Shown piece by piece: positions 49,775-59,947 of a stretch of DNA of 64,000 bases. The translations under genes and the position numbers were made by a program. The notes under the pieces are model-generated. The model had not been told where the DNA came from. It did no database searches and was given only the letters and a program-made list of their open reading frames with translations. The stretch is from an uncultured Bacteroidales bacterium (GTDB lineage: Bacteria > Bacteroidota > Bacteroidia > Bacteroidales > Paludibacteraceae), in NCBI GenBank assembly GCA_946616535.1, contig CAMOJA010000002.1, positions 1 through 64,000 of the forward strand, in the 5' to 3' direction. Positions within the stretch are counted from its first letter, which is position 1. Each line of letters begins with the position of its first letter.

Positions 49775-51372
49775 GAAATACAATCTTTTTATTCGCGCTC
49801 TGCGCGCTGAGTGCCTGCACGGCGAAAGTGCCTTCTGCCCACGTGTGGCTTACCTCTGAAGCCGGAGACAAGTGTGCCGAGAAAGAGGCGGTGTTTTTCC
49901 ACAAAGGTGCCGTTGACGGCGCAATTAGCGTTGATCTCAACGACCGTAGGCAGCAGATCGACGGCTTTGGTAACTCGATTACTGAGTCGTCGGTGTTCGT
50001 GTTGGCATGCCTGACACCCGAGCAACGCCATGCGGTATTAGAAGAGATGTATGGCGAAGAGGGTGCTAATTTCTCTGCATCGCGTACAGTAGTAGGTTCC
50101 TCTGATTTTGCGCTTAAAGGTCATTATTCGTTTGACGACGTGGATGGGGACGAAGCTTTGGATTACTTCAGTATGGATGTGCACAAAGATGGCTTTACGA
50201 AGGAGGAGTATCCCCAGATTAAAGACGAGCAATATGACATGTGGCAATGCCTACATGAGATAGCAACTATCAAGTCCAACCAGAAAGATCATGAATGGCG
50301 GCTGGTGGCATCACCATGGACGGCACCGGCATGGATGAAAGACAACAAACAATTTTTCGATAAATCGAATCGTTACGGCGGTGCTTTGCTGCCGGAGTAC
50401 TACGATGCTTTCGCGCGCTATTATGTGAAGTACTTGCAGGCGTATCGCGAGTCCGGTATTGAATTCTGGGCTATCACGCCTGAGAATGAGCCGATGGGTA
50501 ACGACGGCTCATGGGAATCCATGCACCTGTCTCCTGCCGCGGAGACTGCGCTGATAGGCCGCAACCTCGGACAGGAGATGGCGAAGAACGGTTTTGGCAA
50601 TGTGAAGATACTGGGCTTTGATCAGAATACGTTTGAGGCAGCCCCTTATACAGCTGCCATTTTCAGCGATTCGTTGGCAAACGCCTATACGGATGGCACA
50701 GCTTTGCATTGGTACGGATCGACCATCAGTTGTTTCCCCGATGTGCTGGATTCGCTTCATGCGGCACATCCCGACAAGCGCTTGATTCACACCGAAGGCT
50801 GTGTGGATAATCTGGGGCGTGACGGCTGGCCGGGTGTATCGGATTATGAAGGATACAAAGAGTGCTGCTGGTTTGATAACGACAGTTTCTGGTGGAATCC
50901 GAATGCGACCGATTGGGCTTATTCGACTCCATGGTGGCCCGACTGGCATCCAAAATATGCAGTTGTTCATCGCTATGCAAGTTATATCATTGATGGCCTA
51001 AACCATTGGTTAACAGGCTATATTGACTGGAACGCTGTGTTGGATTCGATTGGAGGCCCGACGCATGTGAATAATAACTGCGGCGCAATGTTGATGGTTG
51101 ATTATGAGAATGAGGAACTCTATTTCACTCCCTATTATTATGTGCTAAAGCAGTTTAGCCGCTCCATGCGACCGGGTGATGTGGTATTAGGTGTTTCGGA
51201 GTGTCCGGATCCTGAACTCCATCTATGCGCCGTGGCTAAGCAAGACGGTTCGTATGCCATCAATATACTCAACACCGGTGCTGAGAAAAATTTCCCGCTC
51301 CAGATAGGTGAGTACGTAGCGAATATTAACATGCCGGCCAATAGTGTCGAAACCATTATCGTGAACTTATGA
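49771..51372 (+). CDS. GH30 glucosidase lipoprotein
   Basis: 533 residues. Signal with lipobox L-S-A-C near residue 16. GH30 barrel: Q-I-D-G-F-G-N-S-I-T near 62, P-W-T-A-P-A-W-M-K near 181, acid/base in T-P-E-N-E-P near 237 and nucleophile in I-H-T-E-G-C near 332, then the C-terminal beta-sandwich. In this locus likely a beta-1,6- or beta-1,3-glucosidase or endoglucanase that removes branches. The start overlaps the previous stop (ATGA) and the next gene overlaps its stop. Confidence 0.94.
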   Translation: MRNTIFLFALCALSACTAKVPSAHVWLTSEAGDKCAEKEAVFFHKGAVDGAISVDLNDRRQQIDGFGNSITESSVFVLACLTPEQRHAVLEEMYGEEGANFSASRTVVGSSDFALKGHYSFDDVDGDEALDYFSMDVHKDGFTKEEYPQIKDEQYDMWQCLHEIATIKSNQKDHEWRLVASPWTAPAWMKDNKQFFDKSNRYGGALLPEYYDAFARYYVKYLQAYRESGIEFWAITPENEPMGNDGSWESMHLSPAAETALIGRNLGQEMAKNGFGNVKILGFDQNTFEAAPYTAAIFSDSLANAYTDGTALHWYGSTISCFPDVLDSLHAAHPDKRLIHTEGCVDNLGRDGWPGVSDYEGYKECCWFDNDSFWWNPNATDWAYSTPWWPDWHPKYAVVHRYASYIIDGLNHWLTGYIDWNAVLDSIGGPTHVNNNCGAMLMVDYENEELYFTPYYYVLKQFSRSMRPGDVVLGVSECPDPELHLCAVAKQDGSYAINILNTGAEKNFPLQIGEYVANINMPANSVETIIVNL

Positions 51373-54300
51373 AAAAATCTATCTACTTCACTCTGGCTGC
51401 CTTAATGGTTAGTTTGTTTCTGCATGCCCAAATGCCGGTGTCAGTGGGCAACGGTTCGTATGCTTCGTATGTGCCGCTCACGAAAAGTCGCACGTCCGAA
51501 CACGACGGATGCCAAGCCTATCAGATGGAGCATCGAAAGCTGTATGTACCGGACTCACTGTTAGCGCGTCTTGGGGCAGCTAACGGTTCGAAACAAGGTA
51601 CCTTGGCTTTGCCGACAAATGATTGGTGGACGTATGCCTTGGTGAACGAATGGACGGGTAAGATTTGGTTTTATCCCGGTTGGGCTGAGGCCAAAGACGG
51701 AGAGTTGACGATAGGGTATCCTACTTATTGGGAACCCACCGGATGCGAGATGAAATGGGATACGCCGTTGGCAGTAACATTTACCAATGCGGCAACCGGT
51801 AAGAAAGCAGCATTCAAAGAGGCACTGGTAGATAGTTGGTCGGATTTTATGATGTCGTTTATCATGCAAGATGGCGATGCTTGGGTGCGTGTGACCTGTA
51901 TGCACGGTTCGCCGCTGGTGTGGATAGAGGCGAACGGCATTACGATGCAGGCGACCAACCCTGATGCTACCAAGTATGCGGTGTACACGCAGGCGGGGCA
52001 GTTAAGTGTGGCCTTACTGACAGAAGGATTGAATCAAGAGGCTTTTGCTCCGTACGCTTTTAAGATCCCGCGTACGACACGGATTGACTATCAATATGAT
52101 GCGAATAAATCCACTTTATCCACCTCTTTCCATGTGGACAAGTCGGTGATAATGGGATTCCTTCCTCATCATTATTACAGCGAAGAGGGTTTTGGCACAC
52201 CGGTTTTGCCGATCTATCAACCTACTTATCAGACGCCTCGTGGTCAAATGCGGATCTTCGAAGGCAAAGACTTCACTTTTACCTATCCGGTACATACGTT
52301 TTTACCTTTCTTTCCTGCTCCGTTAGAGTGGAAGGAAGGATTCTCGGCTACGCGGATGGCGGAACTGAATAGCGACTATGCTAAAAAAGGTTCCTTCGGC
52401 GGGGATACTTATTGGGGAGGTAAAGGCCTCACGCAAATGGCTCATTATATGACCTTCGCGTTACAAATGGGCGATACGGCTACGTTCCGCATGGCTAAAC
52501 AGCGACTGAAAGAGGTACTCATCGATTGGTACACGTATACACCGGGTGAAGAGCGGTATTACTTCGCTCGCTATCCGCGATGGGGAGCGCTAATCGGAAT
52601 GGATCCATCCTATGACTCCGACACCTTCAACGACCATCATTTCCATTATGGTTATTTCGTTTATGCTTCGGCTATCCTCTGCATGCTGGATGAAGATTTT
52701 CGCGATAAATACGGTCCGATGGCTCGTGAGGTGGCGCGTGACTATGCCAATTGGCAACGTTCGGCTGATGAACCCTGGTTCAGGACTTTAGATCCCTACT
52801 GCGGTCACTCTTTTGCCGGCGGTTTGGGAAATCAGGGAAACGGCAACGGACAGGAATCGAGTTCAGAGGCCATTCAGGCCTGGGGTGGAATCTGGATGTT
52901 AGGCGCCGCGTTACAGGATCCGGAGATGCTTGAGGCGGGAATCTTCGGCTATACCCTTGAGACCCGTGCAACGGCGGAGTATTGGTTCGATCGCCAAAGA
53001 AGGAATATTGATTATACGAAGTATACGCACCCCTATTGCTGCAATTTGACGATGCAAGGAGTAGGTTGGTGGACGTGGTTCTCCGGCGATCCGGTTTGGA
53101 TGCATTCGATACAATGGTTGCCGATATCGCCCATTCTAACCAATCATTTCTGTGAAGATCTTTCCTTCGCCAAATGGGATTACACGGAGATGTACAAGAG
53201 TAAGGAAGTGGGCGATTACGAAGCCGCCAGCGGTGGTCTGGGTGACGAATCGGGTTTGGGCAACGTCTGTCTGTCGTACCTCTCGCTTTTCGATGCGGAT
53301 TCTGCAGCGCACGTATGGGACAAAATGGATAAGATGGGCAAAGCGTTAGCAAAGAATGCAGATACGGGAGGTATCACCTATTGGTTGGCGCATTCCCACA
53401 AGGCGTTGGGCGAGAAACGATACGATATATATTCTAATCATCCGATGGCTTGTGCCTATACAGATACCGTAAGCGGACGCACGACCTACGCGGTGTATCA
53501 AGTGGGTGCTGCAGCGCTGACGGTTCATTTCTTCGGCGCGGTGGATACGACCGTTACGGTGCCGCATGGACTGACGCTTATCTGCGGAAATCAGAAGCGG
53601 ACGATTACGACGTTCGAGGATGAGAAGGAAGAAGTAACACCCGATCCGATGGCATGGGATTTACCGTATCCGAACTTAGCGCTGCATAAACCGGTAACGG
53701 CTTCTTCGGAAGAGAACGCCGGTTGCTTGGCGAAGCACTTGACGGACGGCGATGTAAAGACGCGATGGGGGTCTGTGCATAAAGATAATGAGTTTGTCGT
53801 CGTTGACCTTGGACAAATGTGCTATATAGATCATATTATTTTGCGTTGGGAGGCCGCTTATGCATCGCTATACGAGTTGGCGCTGAGCGATGATAACAGT
53901 ACATGGCGCACCGCCGTCCTCTCTTCCGCCGGAGGCGTGGAGAAAATCCAAATCTCAAATCTCCAATCTACAATCTCTAATCCTTCCAGAGGAAGGTATA
54001 TTCGTTTGACCGGAGTAGAGCGGGCTACGCAATACGGCACTTCGCTCTATGAGTTGGAAGCCTATGGGCGTCCATTGAGTTGTGAGTCAACGAGTGTCTT
54101 TGCACTTGCACTTTCTGCGACAGACACCGTGCTTTATCAAGGTCAATCCACTACGCTCACTGTTACGGCATATGATTGTGCGGGTGAGGTTCTTTCTACG
54201 AAGAGCGAGAAACTTACTTTCCCGAACTACGGTTCGTTTACAGAGACACGTACGATAGACGGTTGTTCCGCTTCGTTGACATTTGTAGTGCTGGAAGCGG

Positions 54301-55055
54301 AGCAAGTGGCAAATGCGAAGGTGGAGCCTCAGGAAGTGACGATGCCCCTGGGTACCACGCAGCAGTTCGTCGTATCGATTCTTAATCAGTTCGGCGAGGT
54401 GATGGACACTTGTAACTCATCCTACCGCGCGACGCAGGTAGGTGATTTTGAACTGATTTTCCCATGCTTTGAGCAGGAAGATACTGCCCTGGTGCATGTA
54501 CAGTCTTTCGATGAGGTCAATCTGGCGTTGAATAAGTCGGTTACCGCTTCGGGATATGAGAACGATGGAACGAAACCCGAGAAGGCCGTGGACGGAGACC
54601 AGAATTCGCGTTGGTCCAGTCGTCATCAGGACAACGAATGGATTGCGGTGGATTTAGGTGATTGTTACCAGTTGACAACAGTTAAACTCTATTGGGAAGC
54701 CGCTTATGCAACGGATTTTGATGTGGAAGTGAGTGAAGATGGCGAGCAGTATACGATAGCGAAGTCTATCACGGGTGCAGAAGGCGGTGTGCAGACGATT
54801 GATATCCGCAAAGGCGGTGGGGCGGTGGAAGCACAGTTCGTTCGAATTTACTGTAAAAAACGCAATACAGGCTATGGTTCTTCCTTGTGGGAACTGGAGG
54901 TCTATGGTGAAGCGCTTTGCGACAAAGAAGAGACGGCTATCAAGTGGACGGACGTTCATAAGGATGGCTCCAATTACAAGTTTATTCGGGATGGTCAACT
55001 GTTTATTCGTTTGACAGATGGCACGATTTACAACGCATTCGGAACCCTTCAATAG
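51369..55055 (+). CDS. GH81 endo-beta-1,3-glucanase with two CBM32-like domains
   Basis: 1228 residues. Signal peptidase I signal (L-H-A-Q near 20). The GH81 region about 30-760 has N-D-H-H-F-H-Y-G-Y-F near 418 and N-G-Q-E-S-S-S-E-A near 497, carrying the catalytic acids. Two F5/8 type C (CBM32) domains follow, about 770-900 and 1050-1180 (each with N-x-A-L-(H/N)-K-x-V-T-A-S and S-R-W/T-R-W), separated by an Ig-like region. Ends in the tail F-I-R-D-G-Q-L-F-I-R. GH81 enzymes open insoluble beta-1,3-glucan. Repeat 53945-53983 inserts Q-I-S-N-L-Q-S-T-I-S-N in a CBM loop. Confidence 0.94.
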   Translation: MKKSIYFTLAALMVSLFLHAQMPVSVGNGSYASYVPLTKSRTSEHDGCQAYQMEHRKLYVPDSLLARLGAANGSKQGTLALPTNDWWTYALVNEWTGKIWFYPGWAEAKDGELTIGYPTYWEPTGCEMKWDTPLAVTFTNAATGKKAAFKEALVDSWSDFMMSFIMQDGDAWVRVTCMHGSPLVWIEANGITMQATNPDATKYAVYTQAGQLSVALLTEGLNQEAFAPYAFKIPRTTRIDYQYDANKSTLSTSFHVDKSVIMGFLPHHYYSEEGFGTPVLPIYQPTYQTPRGQMRIFEGKDFTFTYPVHTFLPFFPAPLEWKEGFSATRMAELNSDYAKKGSFGGDTYWGGKGLTQMAHYMTFALQMGDTATFRMAKQRLKEVLIDWYTYTPGEERYYFARYPRWGALIGMDPSYDSDTFNDHHFHYGYFVYASAILCMLDEDFRDKYGPMAREVARDYANWQRSADEPWFRTLDPYCGHSFAGGLGNQGNGNGQESSSEAIQAWGGIWMLGAALQDPEMLEAGIFGYTLETRATAEYWFDRQRRNIDYTKYTHPYCCNLTMQGVGWWTWFSGDPVWMHSIQWLPISPILTNHFCEDLSFAKWDYTEMYKSKEVGDYEAASGGLGDESGLGNVCLSYLSLFDADSAAHVWDKMDKMGKALAKNADTGGITYWLAHSHKALGEKRYDIYSNHPMACAYTDTVSGRTTYAVYQVGAAALTVHFFGAVDTTVTVPHGLTLICGNQKRTITTFEDEKEEVTPDPMAWDLPYPNLALHKPVTASSEENAGCLAKHLTDGDVKTRWGSVHKDNEFVVVDLGQMCYIDHIILRWEAAYASLYELALSDDNSTWRTAVLSSAGGVEKIQISNLQSTISNPSRGRYIRLTGVERATQYGTSLYELEAYGRPLSCESTSVFALALSATDTVLYQGQSTTLTVTAYDCAGEVLSTKSEKLTFPNYGSFTETRTIDGCSASLTFVVLEAEQVANAKVEPQEVTMPLGTTQQFVVSILNQFGEVMDTCNSSYRATQVGDFELIFPCFEQEDTALVHVQSFDEVNLALNKSVTASGYENDGTKPEKAVDGDQNSRWSSRHQDNEWIAVDLGDCYQLTTVKLYWEAAYATDFDVEVSEDGEQYTIAKSITGAEGGVQTIDIRKGGGAVEAQFVRIYCKKRNTGYGSSLWELEVYGEALCDKEETAIKWTDVHKDGSNYKFIRDGQLFIRLTDGTIYNAFGTLQ
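53945..53983. repeat. In-frame AATCTCCAATCT-type repeat in the first CBM32
   Basis: Four to five 9-bp units free of G on the plus strand (AATCCAAAT, CTCAAATCT, CCAATCTAC, AATCTCTAA). Confidence 0.8.
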
Positions 55056-55083
55056 TGCTCCCAAGTACGTGAAACGGCGAAAA

Positions 55084-55108
55084 AGGCGTCTTAGGACGCT
55101 TTTTTTTG
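55084..55108 (+). terminator. Intrinsic terminator of the glucan locus
   Basis: GCGTC, loop TTAG, GACGC, then eight T, 30 bp after the GH81 stop. Confidence 0.88.
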
Positions 55109-55117
55109 TTTTTTTTC

Positions 55118-55148
55118 TTGCGTAATTCAGAAAAAAGCAGTATTTTTG
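55118..55148 (+). promoter_or_regulatory. Promoter of the rpiB operon
   Basis: TTG (55118-55120), 20 bp, TATTTTTG (55141-55148). Confidence 0.8.
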
Positions 55149-55192
55149 CAGCCCGAAAGACAAGATAGACAAACAATCAAAACAATATATCT

Positions 55193-55687
55193 ATGAAACC
55201 ATTAAACGAAATGACTATTGCTTTAGCAAGTGACCATGCAGGCTTTGGTCTAAAATCGATGATTCACCTGTTTCTTGAGCGTGAAGGCGCCAAGGTAGTT
55301 GATTTCGGCTGCAACTCAATGGATAATTGCGACTTTCCGGATTTTGCACATCCTATGGCTACCTGTGTGGAGAAAGGCGAATGCGATTTTGGTATCGGTT
55401 TTTGCTATACAGGCAACGGAATGAGCATGTGCGCGAACACGCACCCTCATGTACGCGCAGTTGTTTGCTGGGAGACACGCATGGCGGAGAATGCACGTCG
55501 ATTCTTCAATGCCAACGTACTCTGTCTGCCGGCAGGAAGTGTAGCTCCGGACAAGGCATTGGATATTATTCATGCATTTGTAACCACCGCTTATGCCGGC
55601 GGCGAACGATATGAGCGTCGCAATCATCATTTGGCTAATCCCAATAAATACCGGATTGAGAATGGTGAATGGATTTTGGAAAATTGA
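55193..55687 (+). CDS. rpiB: Ribose-5-phosphate isomerase B family
   Basis: 164 residues. Interconverts ribose 5-phosphate and ribulose 5-phosphate. Motifs: A-S-D-H-A-G-F near residue 13, G-F-C-Y-T-G-N-G-M-S near 70 (the RpiB catalytic cysteine region is usually C-G-T-G-x-G) and the H-P-H-V-R-A substrate loop. The Y and N replacements of the usual G residues around the cysteine are slightly unusual, so a related sugar-phosphate isomerase (LacA/LacB-like) is possible. The C-terminal codons merge into a short repeat. Confidence 0.88.
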   Translation: MKPLNEMTIALASDHAGFGLKSMIHLFLEREGAKVVDFGCNSMDNCDFPDFAHPMATCVEKGECDFGIGFCYTGNGMSMCANTHPHVRAVVCWETRMAENARRFFNANVLCLPAGSVAPDKALDIIHAFVTTAYAGGERYERRNHHLANPNKYRIENGEWILEN

Positions 55688-55707
55688 TAATTGAAAAATT
55701 ACAATTG
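55679..55707. repeat. AAATTGATAATTGAAAAATT-type repeat between rpiB and the transporter
   Basis: Three degenerate 9-10 bp units. It covers the rpiB stop and ends at the next ATG. Confidence 0.6.
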
Positions 55708-57120
55708 ATGAAAAATTTTAACGTAAAAAAGTATATTTTAGCACCGCTGACAGTTGCAGTTGTGCTATTCATGTGGTTCGTGCCGGCATCGTTTTTCGGC
55801 ATTGAGGGACTGACGGTAGTTCAGCAGCGAACTATTGCTATTTTCTGCTATGCCGCCCTGATGTGGATGTTTGAGATCATCCCGGCCTGGGCGACGTCTG
55901 TGTCCGCGATTGTATTTTTGCTATTGGCGGTATCCAATAAAGGTTTGACCAACCCGGATATGGGCTCTTTGGTGAACTATAAGGAGTTGATGGCAGCTTT
56001 TGCCGACCCGGTTATCATGTTGTTCTTAGGTGGTTTCGTATTGGCTATCGCTGCGAGCAAAGTGGGGCTGGATGTGGTCTTGGCACGTGTTCTGCTCAAG
56101 CCTTTCGGAACCAATCCGAAATGGGTGTTGTTGGGCTTTCTGACACTGATCAGCGTGATGTCCATGTTTATGTCCAATACCGCAACGGCTGCAATGATGC
56201 TGGCCTTCCTGGCTCCTGTACTTCGCACACTGCCTGTTGATGGCGGTGGTCGTGTGAGCTTGGCTATGTCGATTCCTATTGCTGCGAATATTGGCGGTCT
56301 GGGAACGCCAATCGGTACTCCTCCGAACGCGATTGCGATTGGTCAGTTGGCTTCCATGGATATTAACATCGGTTTCGGCGCATGGATGATTCGTATGGTG
56401 CCGGTGGTGATTATCATGATTCTTTTTGCATGGTGGCTGCTGATGTTCCTTTTCCCTTTCAAGGCAAAGGATGTAAAGATCGTCATCAATTCCGATGAGC
56501 ATCACGAGATGGATTGGAAATTCTGGGTTGTAACCATTACATTTATTGCTACCATCCTGCTGTGGATGACTGGTGAGTTGACTCACCTGAATTCCAATGT
56601 GGTAGCGCTGATTCCTTTTGCGGTCTTTGCATTGACCGGCGTGTTCACGCGTGACGATTTTTCGAAGATTGATTGGCATGTGCTGTGGATGGTGGCCGGT
56701 GGATTCGCTATCGGAACGGCTCTTAACAAGACAGGTCTGGCAGCTGCGTTGGTGGAGTCCATTCCGTTCGGCAGTTGGTCTGTCATCGCCGTTTTGATTA
56801 TTTCCGGTTTGTTAGGATGGTTACTCTCCAACTTTATCTCTCACTCGTCCGCAGCGAACTTGCTTATTCCGATCTTGGCGGTTGTAGGAACGGCTATGAG
56901 CGAGCAGTTAGATGCTTTCGGCGGTGTGACCACTTTGTTGGTCTGCGTTGCAGCTTCCACCTCGTTTGCTATGCTTCTGCCGATCTCCACTCCGCCGAAT
57001 GCCATCGCTTGTTCAACGGGTTTGATCAAGACCAACGATATGGCGAAAGTTGGACTCATCATCGGTCTGACAGGTATAGCTCTGGCTTATGCCGTGTTGT
57101 TGATTTTCCCATTCAAGTAA
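55708..57120 (+). CDS. SLC13/DASS-family anion:sodium symporter
   Basis: 470 residues from M-K-N-F-N-V; the longer frame from 55669 starts in rpiB and the repeat. About 11-12 membrane helices in two repeats with the conserved S-N-T-A-T-A near 168 and S-N-F-I-S-H-S near 385, plus G-T-P-I-G-T-P-P-N near 210. Imports dicarboxylates (succinate, malate, fumarate) or similar anions. Second gene of the rpiB operon; the next gene begins 1 bp after its stop. Confidence 0.93.
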   Translation: MKNFNVKKYILAPLTVAVVLFMWFVPASFFGIEGLTVVQQRTIAIFCYAALMWMFEIIPAWATSVSAIVFLLLAVSNKGLTNPDMGSLVNYKELMAAFADPVIMLFLGGFVLAIAASKVGLDVVLARVLLKPFGTNPKWVLLGFLTLISVMSMFMSNTATAAMMLAFLAPVLRTLPVDGGGRVSLAMSIPIAANIGGLGTPIGTPPNAIAIGQLASMDINIGFGAWMIRMVPVVIIMILFAWWLLMFLFPFKAKDVKIVINSDEHHEMDWKFWVVTITFIATILLWMTGELTHLNSNVVALIPFAVFALTGVFTRDDFSKIDWHVLWMVAGGFAIGTALNKTGLAAALVESIPFGSWSVIAVLIISGLLGWLLSNFISHSSAANLLIPILAVVGTAMSEQLDAFGGVTTLLVCVAASTSFAMLLPISTPPNAIACSTGLIKTNDMAKVGLIIGLTGIALAYAVLLIFPFK

Positions 57121-57121
57121 T

Positions 57122-58570
57122 ATGAAACGTATCGTATCCATATGCTTGCTTTTCTCGCTGCTCTCTGCGTCTGTCATGGCGCAAGAGACGGCGACGAAGC
57201 AGCAGAAAAAAGAGGCGGTAAAGTCGCACCTCAAGCAACATTTCAAACCCTACGGATTTATTCGTAATTACTTCACGTACGATAGCCGCGAGAGTTGGTC
57301 CGGTACCGGTGATTTATATAATTACCAACCGAAGGACGAGAACTGGAACCAGACTGAAGCGGAGGCAGAGACCTCGGGTGCTCCCCGTCAGGACCTCAAC
57401 GCCGTTAGTACGTTCCGTTTCTTGAGTTTGACTACGCGTCTCGGTCTGAATATCGTAGGATATAAATGGCGTGGCACGGAGTTCGGCGGTAAGATTGAAG
57501 CGGACTTCTATGCCGGTTTGAGTACCAAGACTTCGACTGTCGATAGTAAAATCAAGGAGACGCACGCCGTGAGTGGTGTGGCTCAGTTCCGTCTTCGTCA
57601 GGCGTACCTGACGCTCGGATGGGATAGTCTGCCGATGATGAAGGGTAAAGACTTCGCCCGTGTGGACCTGACGATTGGTCAGACTTGGCACCCGATGGCA
57701 GCTGATTTGTGCGATGTCATATCTCTGGCCTCCGGTGCGCCTTTTGGTCCCTTCAACCGTTCTCCGCAATTGAAGATGGATGCGCGTTTGGGTAAGTACG
57801 TGACGTTGACGGCTGCCGGTTTATGGCAGATGCAATATCTCTCCATCGGTCCAGGAAATCTGCAGTCGGCAGAGTATATGCTCTATGGCAAGACTCCGGA
57901 AGCCTATCTGGGTCTTTCGGTACACGATAAAGGATGGATCTTCCGCGCCGGAGCAGACGTGCTGAGTATCAGTCCCCGTCATCTGGGAACGCTTAATGGC
58001 GTTACCGTGAAGGTCAATGACCGCCTCACCACCGTATCGCCGTTCGCCTACCTGCAATACAAGAAAGGAGATTTCTCCTTCAAGGCCAAGACTATCTTCG
58101 CTGAGTCGGGCGAGCATATGAACATGTACGGCGGTTATGGTGTCAAAGGCGTAAATGCCGATGGTTCCTATTCGTATACGCCGATTCGTCACAGCACTAC
58201 ATGGATCAGTTTGGTTTATGGTGGTAAGGTAGGTGCGCAGGAAGACAAACACCCGCAGAAACTGCAGGGAATCCTATTCGGCGGCTATGTAAAGAACTTC
58301 GGTACCAAAGAGGCACTGTATGACCTGGATGGCGACGGTAAGTTCACCAAGTCGGAGTTCTACAATCCCCGTTCGGCAGCTATGAATCAGATGTGGCGTC
58401 TGTCGCCGACTTTGCTCTACACGGTAGGTAAATTCCAACTCGGTCTCGAGTATGAGATTACTTCCGTTCAGTACGGAGACGGTAAACTCGATGCACATGC
58501 GTTATCTACCAACGGGCTTCACTGGGTAACCAACCATCGTGTACAATTGATGACGAAGTATAATTTCTAA
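57122..58570 (+). CDS. Outer-membrane beta-barrel protein (porin-like)
   Basis: 482 residues. Signal peptide with V-M-A-Q site near 20. After a short charged segment, alternating aromatic strands run to a C-terminal Y-N-F, the typical outer-membrane barrel end. No plug or TonB box. Related in general features to the trimeric porins found beside uptake systems in Bacteroidales. Genetically tied to the SLC13 transporter, so it may supply the same anion across the outer membrane. Confidence 0.85.
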   Translation: MKRIVSICLLFSLLSASVMAQETATKQQKKEAVKSHLKQHFKPYGFIRNYFTYDSRESWSGTGDLYNYQPKDENWNQTEAEAETSGAPRQDLNAVSTFRFLSLTTRLGLNIVGYKWRGTEFGGKIEADFYAGLSTKTSTVDSKIKETHAVSGVAQFRLRQAYLTLGWDSLPMMKGKDFARVDLTIGQTWHPMAADLCDVISLASGAPFGPFNRSPQLKMDARLGKYVTLTAAGLWQMQYLSIGPGNLQSAEYMLYGKTPEAYLGLSVHDKGWIFRAGADVLSISPRHLGTLNGVTVKVNDRLTTVSPFAYLQYKKGDFSFKAKTIFAESGEHMNMYGGYGVKGVNADGSYSYTPIRHSTTWISLVYGGKVGAQEDKHPQKLQGILFGGYVKNFGTKEALYDLDGDGKFTKSEFYNPRSAAMNQMWRLSPTLLYTVGKFQLGLEYEITSVQYGDGKLDAHALSTNGLHWVTNHRVQLMTKYNF

Positions 58571-58596
58571 GTCATTCTTACGCAAAAAAGAACGCA

Positions 58597-59343
58597 ATGA
58601 AAAGACTGCTTGAAATAAAAAATCTACATGCCTCAATAGGAGGAAAAGAGATATTGAAGGGGGTTAACCTCGTTATAAACGAAGGCGAGGTGCATGCTAT
58701 CATGGGTCCGAATGGTGCGGGTAAGTCGACCTTATCGGCGGTTTTGACCGGTAATCCGGCGTATGAAGTGACGGCAGGAGAAGTGCTTCTGCACGGAGAG
58801 AACCTGTTGGCGATGGAGCCGGAGGTGCGTGCCCGTGCGGGTGTGTTCCTCAGTTTCCAATATCCCGTTGAGATCCCCGGCGTGAGTATGACGAATTTCA
58901 TGCGCACGGCGCTTAATGAGAAGCGTGCATATGAGGGCAAAGAACCTATTTCCGCGAAGGAGTTTCTGGGCTTGATGCGCGAGAAGAAGAAACTGCTGGA
59001 GTTACCGGATAAGTTAAATAACCGATCGGTGAACGAAGGTTTCTCCGGAGGCGAGAAGAAGAAAAACGAGATCTTCCAGATGGCGATGTTAGAGCCCTGT
59101 TTGTCGATATTGGATGAGACGGACAGCGGTTTGGATATCGATGCCCTGCGTATCGTAGCGGAAGGTGTCAATCGTTTGAAGACACCCGAGAATGCCTCTA
59201 TCGTCATCACCCACTATCAACGTCTGTTGGATTATATCGTGCCTGATTTTGTACATGTGTTAGCCGACGGGAAGATCATCAAGACCGGAGATAAAACACT
59301 GGCGCTGGAACTCGAAGAACATGGATACGATGGTATTGCATAA
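58597..59343 (+). CDS. sufC: Fe-S cluster assembly ATPase
   Basis: 248 residues, full length. Walker [10 protein letters not shown] near 37, ABC signature [10 protein letters not shown] near 150 and Walker [13 protein letters not shown], the last two in the form specific to SufC. With SufB and SufD it builds Fe-S clusters. It follows the porin gene by 26 bp with no promoter visible, and overlaps sufD. Confidence 0.97.
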   Translation: MKRLLEIKNLHASIGGKEILKGVNLVINEGEVHAIMGPNGAGKSTLSAVLTGNPAYEVTAGEVLLHGENLLAMEPEVRARAGVFLSFQYPVEIPGVSMTNFMRTALNEKRAYEGKEPISAKEFLGLMREKKKLLELPDKLNNRSVNEGFSGGEKKKNEIFQMAMLEPCLSILDETDSGLDIDALRIVAEGVNRLKTPENASIVITHYQRLLDYIVPDFVHVLADGKIIKTGDKTLALELEEHGYDGIA

Positions 59344-59947
59344 GGGCGAGGTCTTCGAGCGCGTCTTCGTTAACGAAGCAGTCGATCTTCAGATTGACCA
59401 GGAAGCAGGTTCGCATGTGAAGATTCATGTAATCAATGCGCCGTTTTCCATCACGGTCAATCAATTGGAAGAAGGTTGCAAAACGGAGATCTATGGTCTG
59501 GAGCACTTACATGGAGAGGAGAAGGTGATCGCCGAGACGCATGTGAAGCATGCCGTCGGAGGTGGCACCTCGAATCAGTTGATCAAGTTCGTGTTGGATG
59601 ACCATGCTTGCGGACATTTTATCGGGGACTTGAAGATTGCTCCCGATGCGCAACAGGTGGAGGCGCATCAGACGAATCGCAACCTCTTGCTATCGGAGGA
59701 TGCGGAGATGCGTACCCAACCGCAGTTGGAGATCTATGCGGACGATGTACAAGCGACGCACGGTGCTTCTACCGGTCAATTGGACGAGTCGGCCCTCTTC
59801 TACATGCAGCAGCGCGGTATCGGAAAACAAAAAGCGCGCCAACTGTTGGTCGGCGCGTTTATGCGAGAGATCGTAGATTCGATTGGTGATTCGTATTCAG
59901 ATATCCGAGAGCAATTATTGAACGCGATTGATGGCGTAATCGAGTAA
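59321..59947 (+). CDS. sufD: Short SufD-like Fe-S assembly protein
   Basis: 208 residues; an internal ATG at 59330 is an alternative start. It carries the right-handed beta-helix core and C-terminal helices of SufB/Suf[22 protein letters not shown] near 148-168 and A-R-Q-L-L-V-G-A-F near 173. Typical bacterial SufD is about twice as long, so the N-terminal domain is absent. No sufB precedes sufC here. It may be a minimal SufD, or replace SufB/SufD partly. Confidence 0.82.
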   Translation: MDTMVLHKGEVFERVFVNEAVDLQIDQEAGSHVKIHVINAPFSITVNQLEEGCKTEIYGLEHLHGEEKVIAETHVKHAVGGGTSNQLIKFVLDDHACGHFIGDLKIAPDAQQVEAHQTNRNLLLSEDAEMRTQPQLEIYADDVQATHGASTGQLDESALFYMQQRGIGKQKARQLLVGAFMREIVDSIGDSYSDIREQLLNAIDGVIE

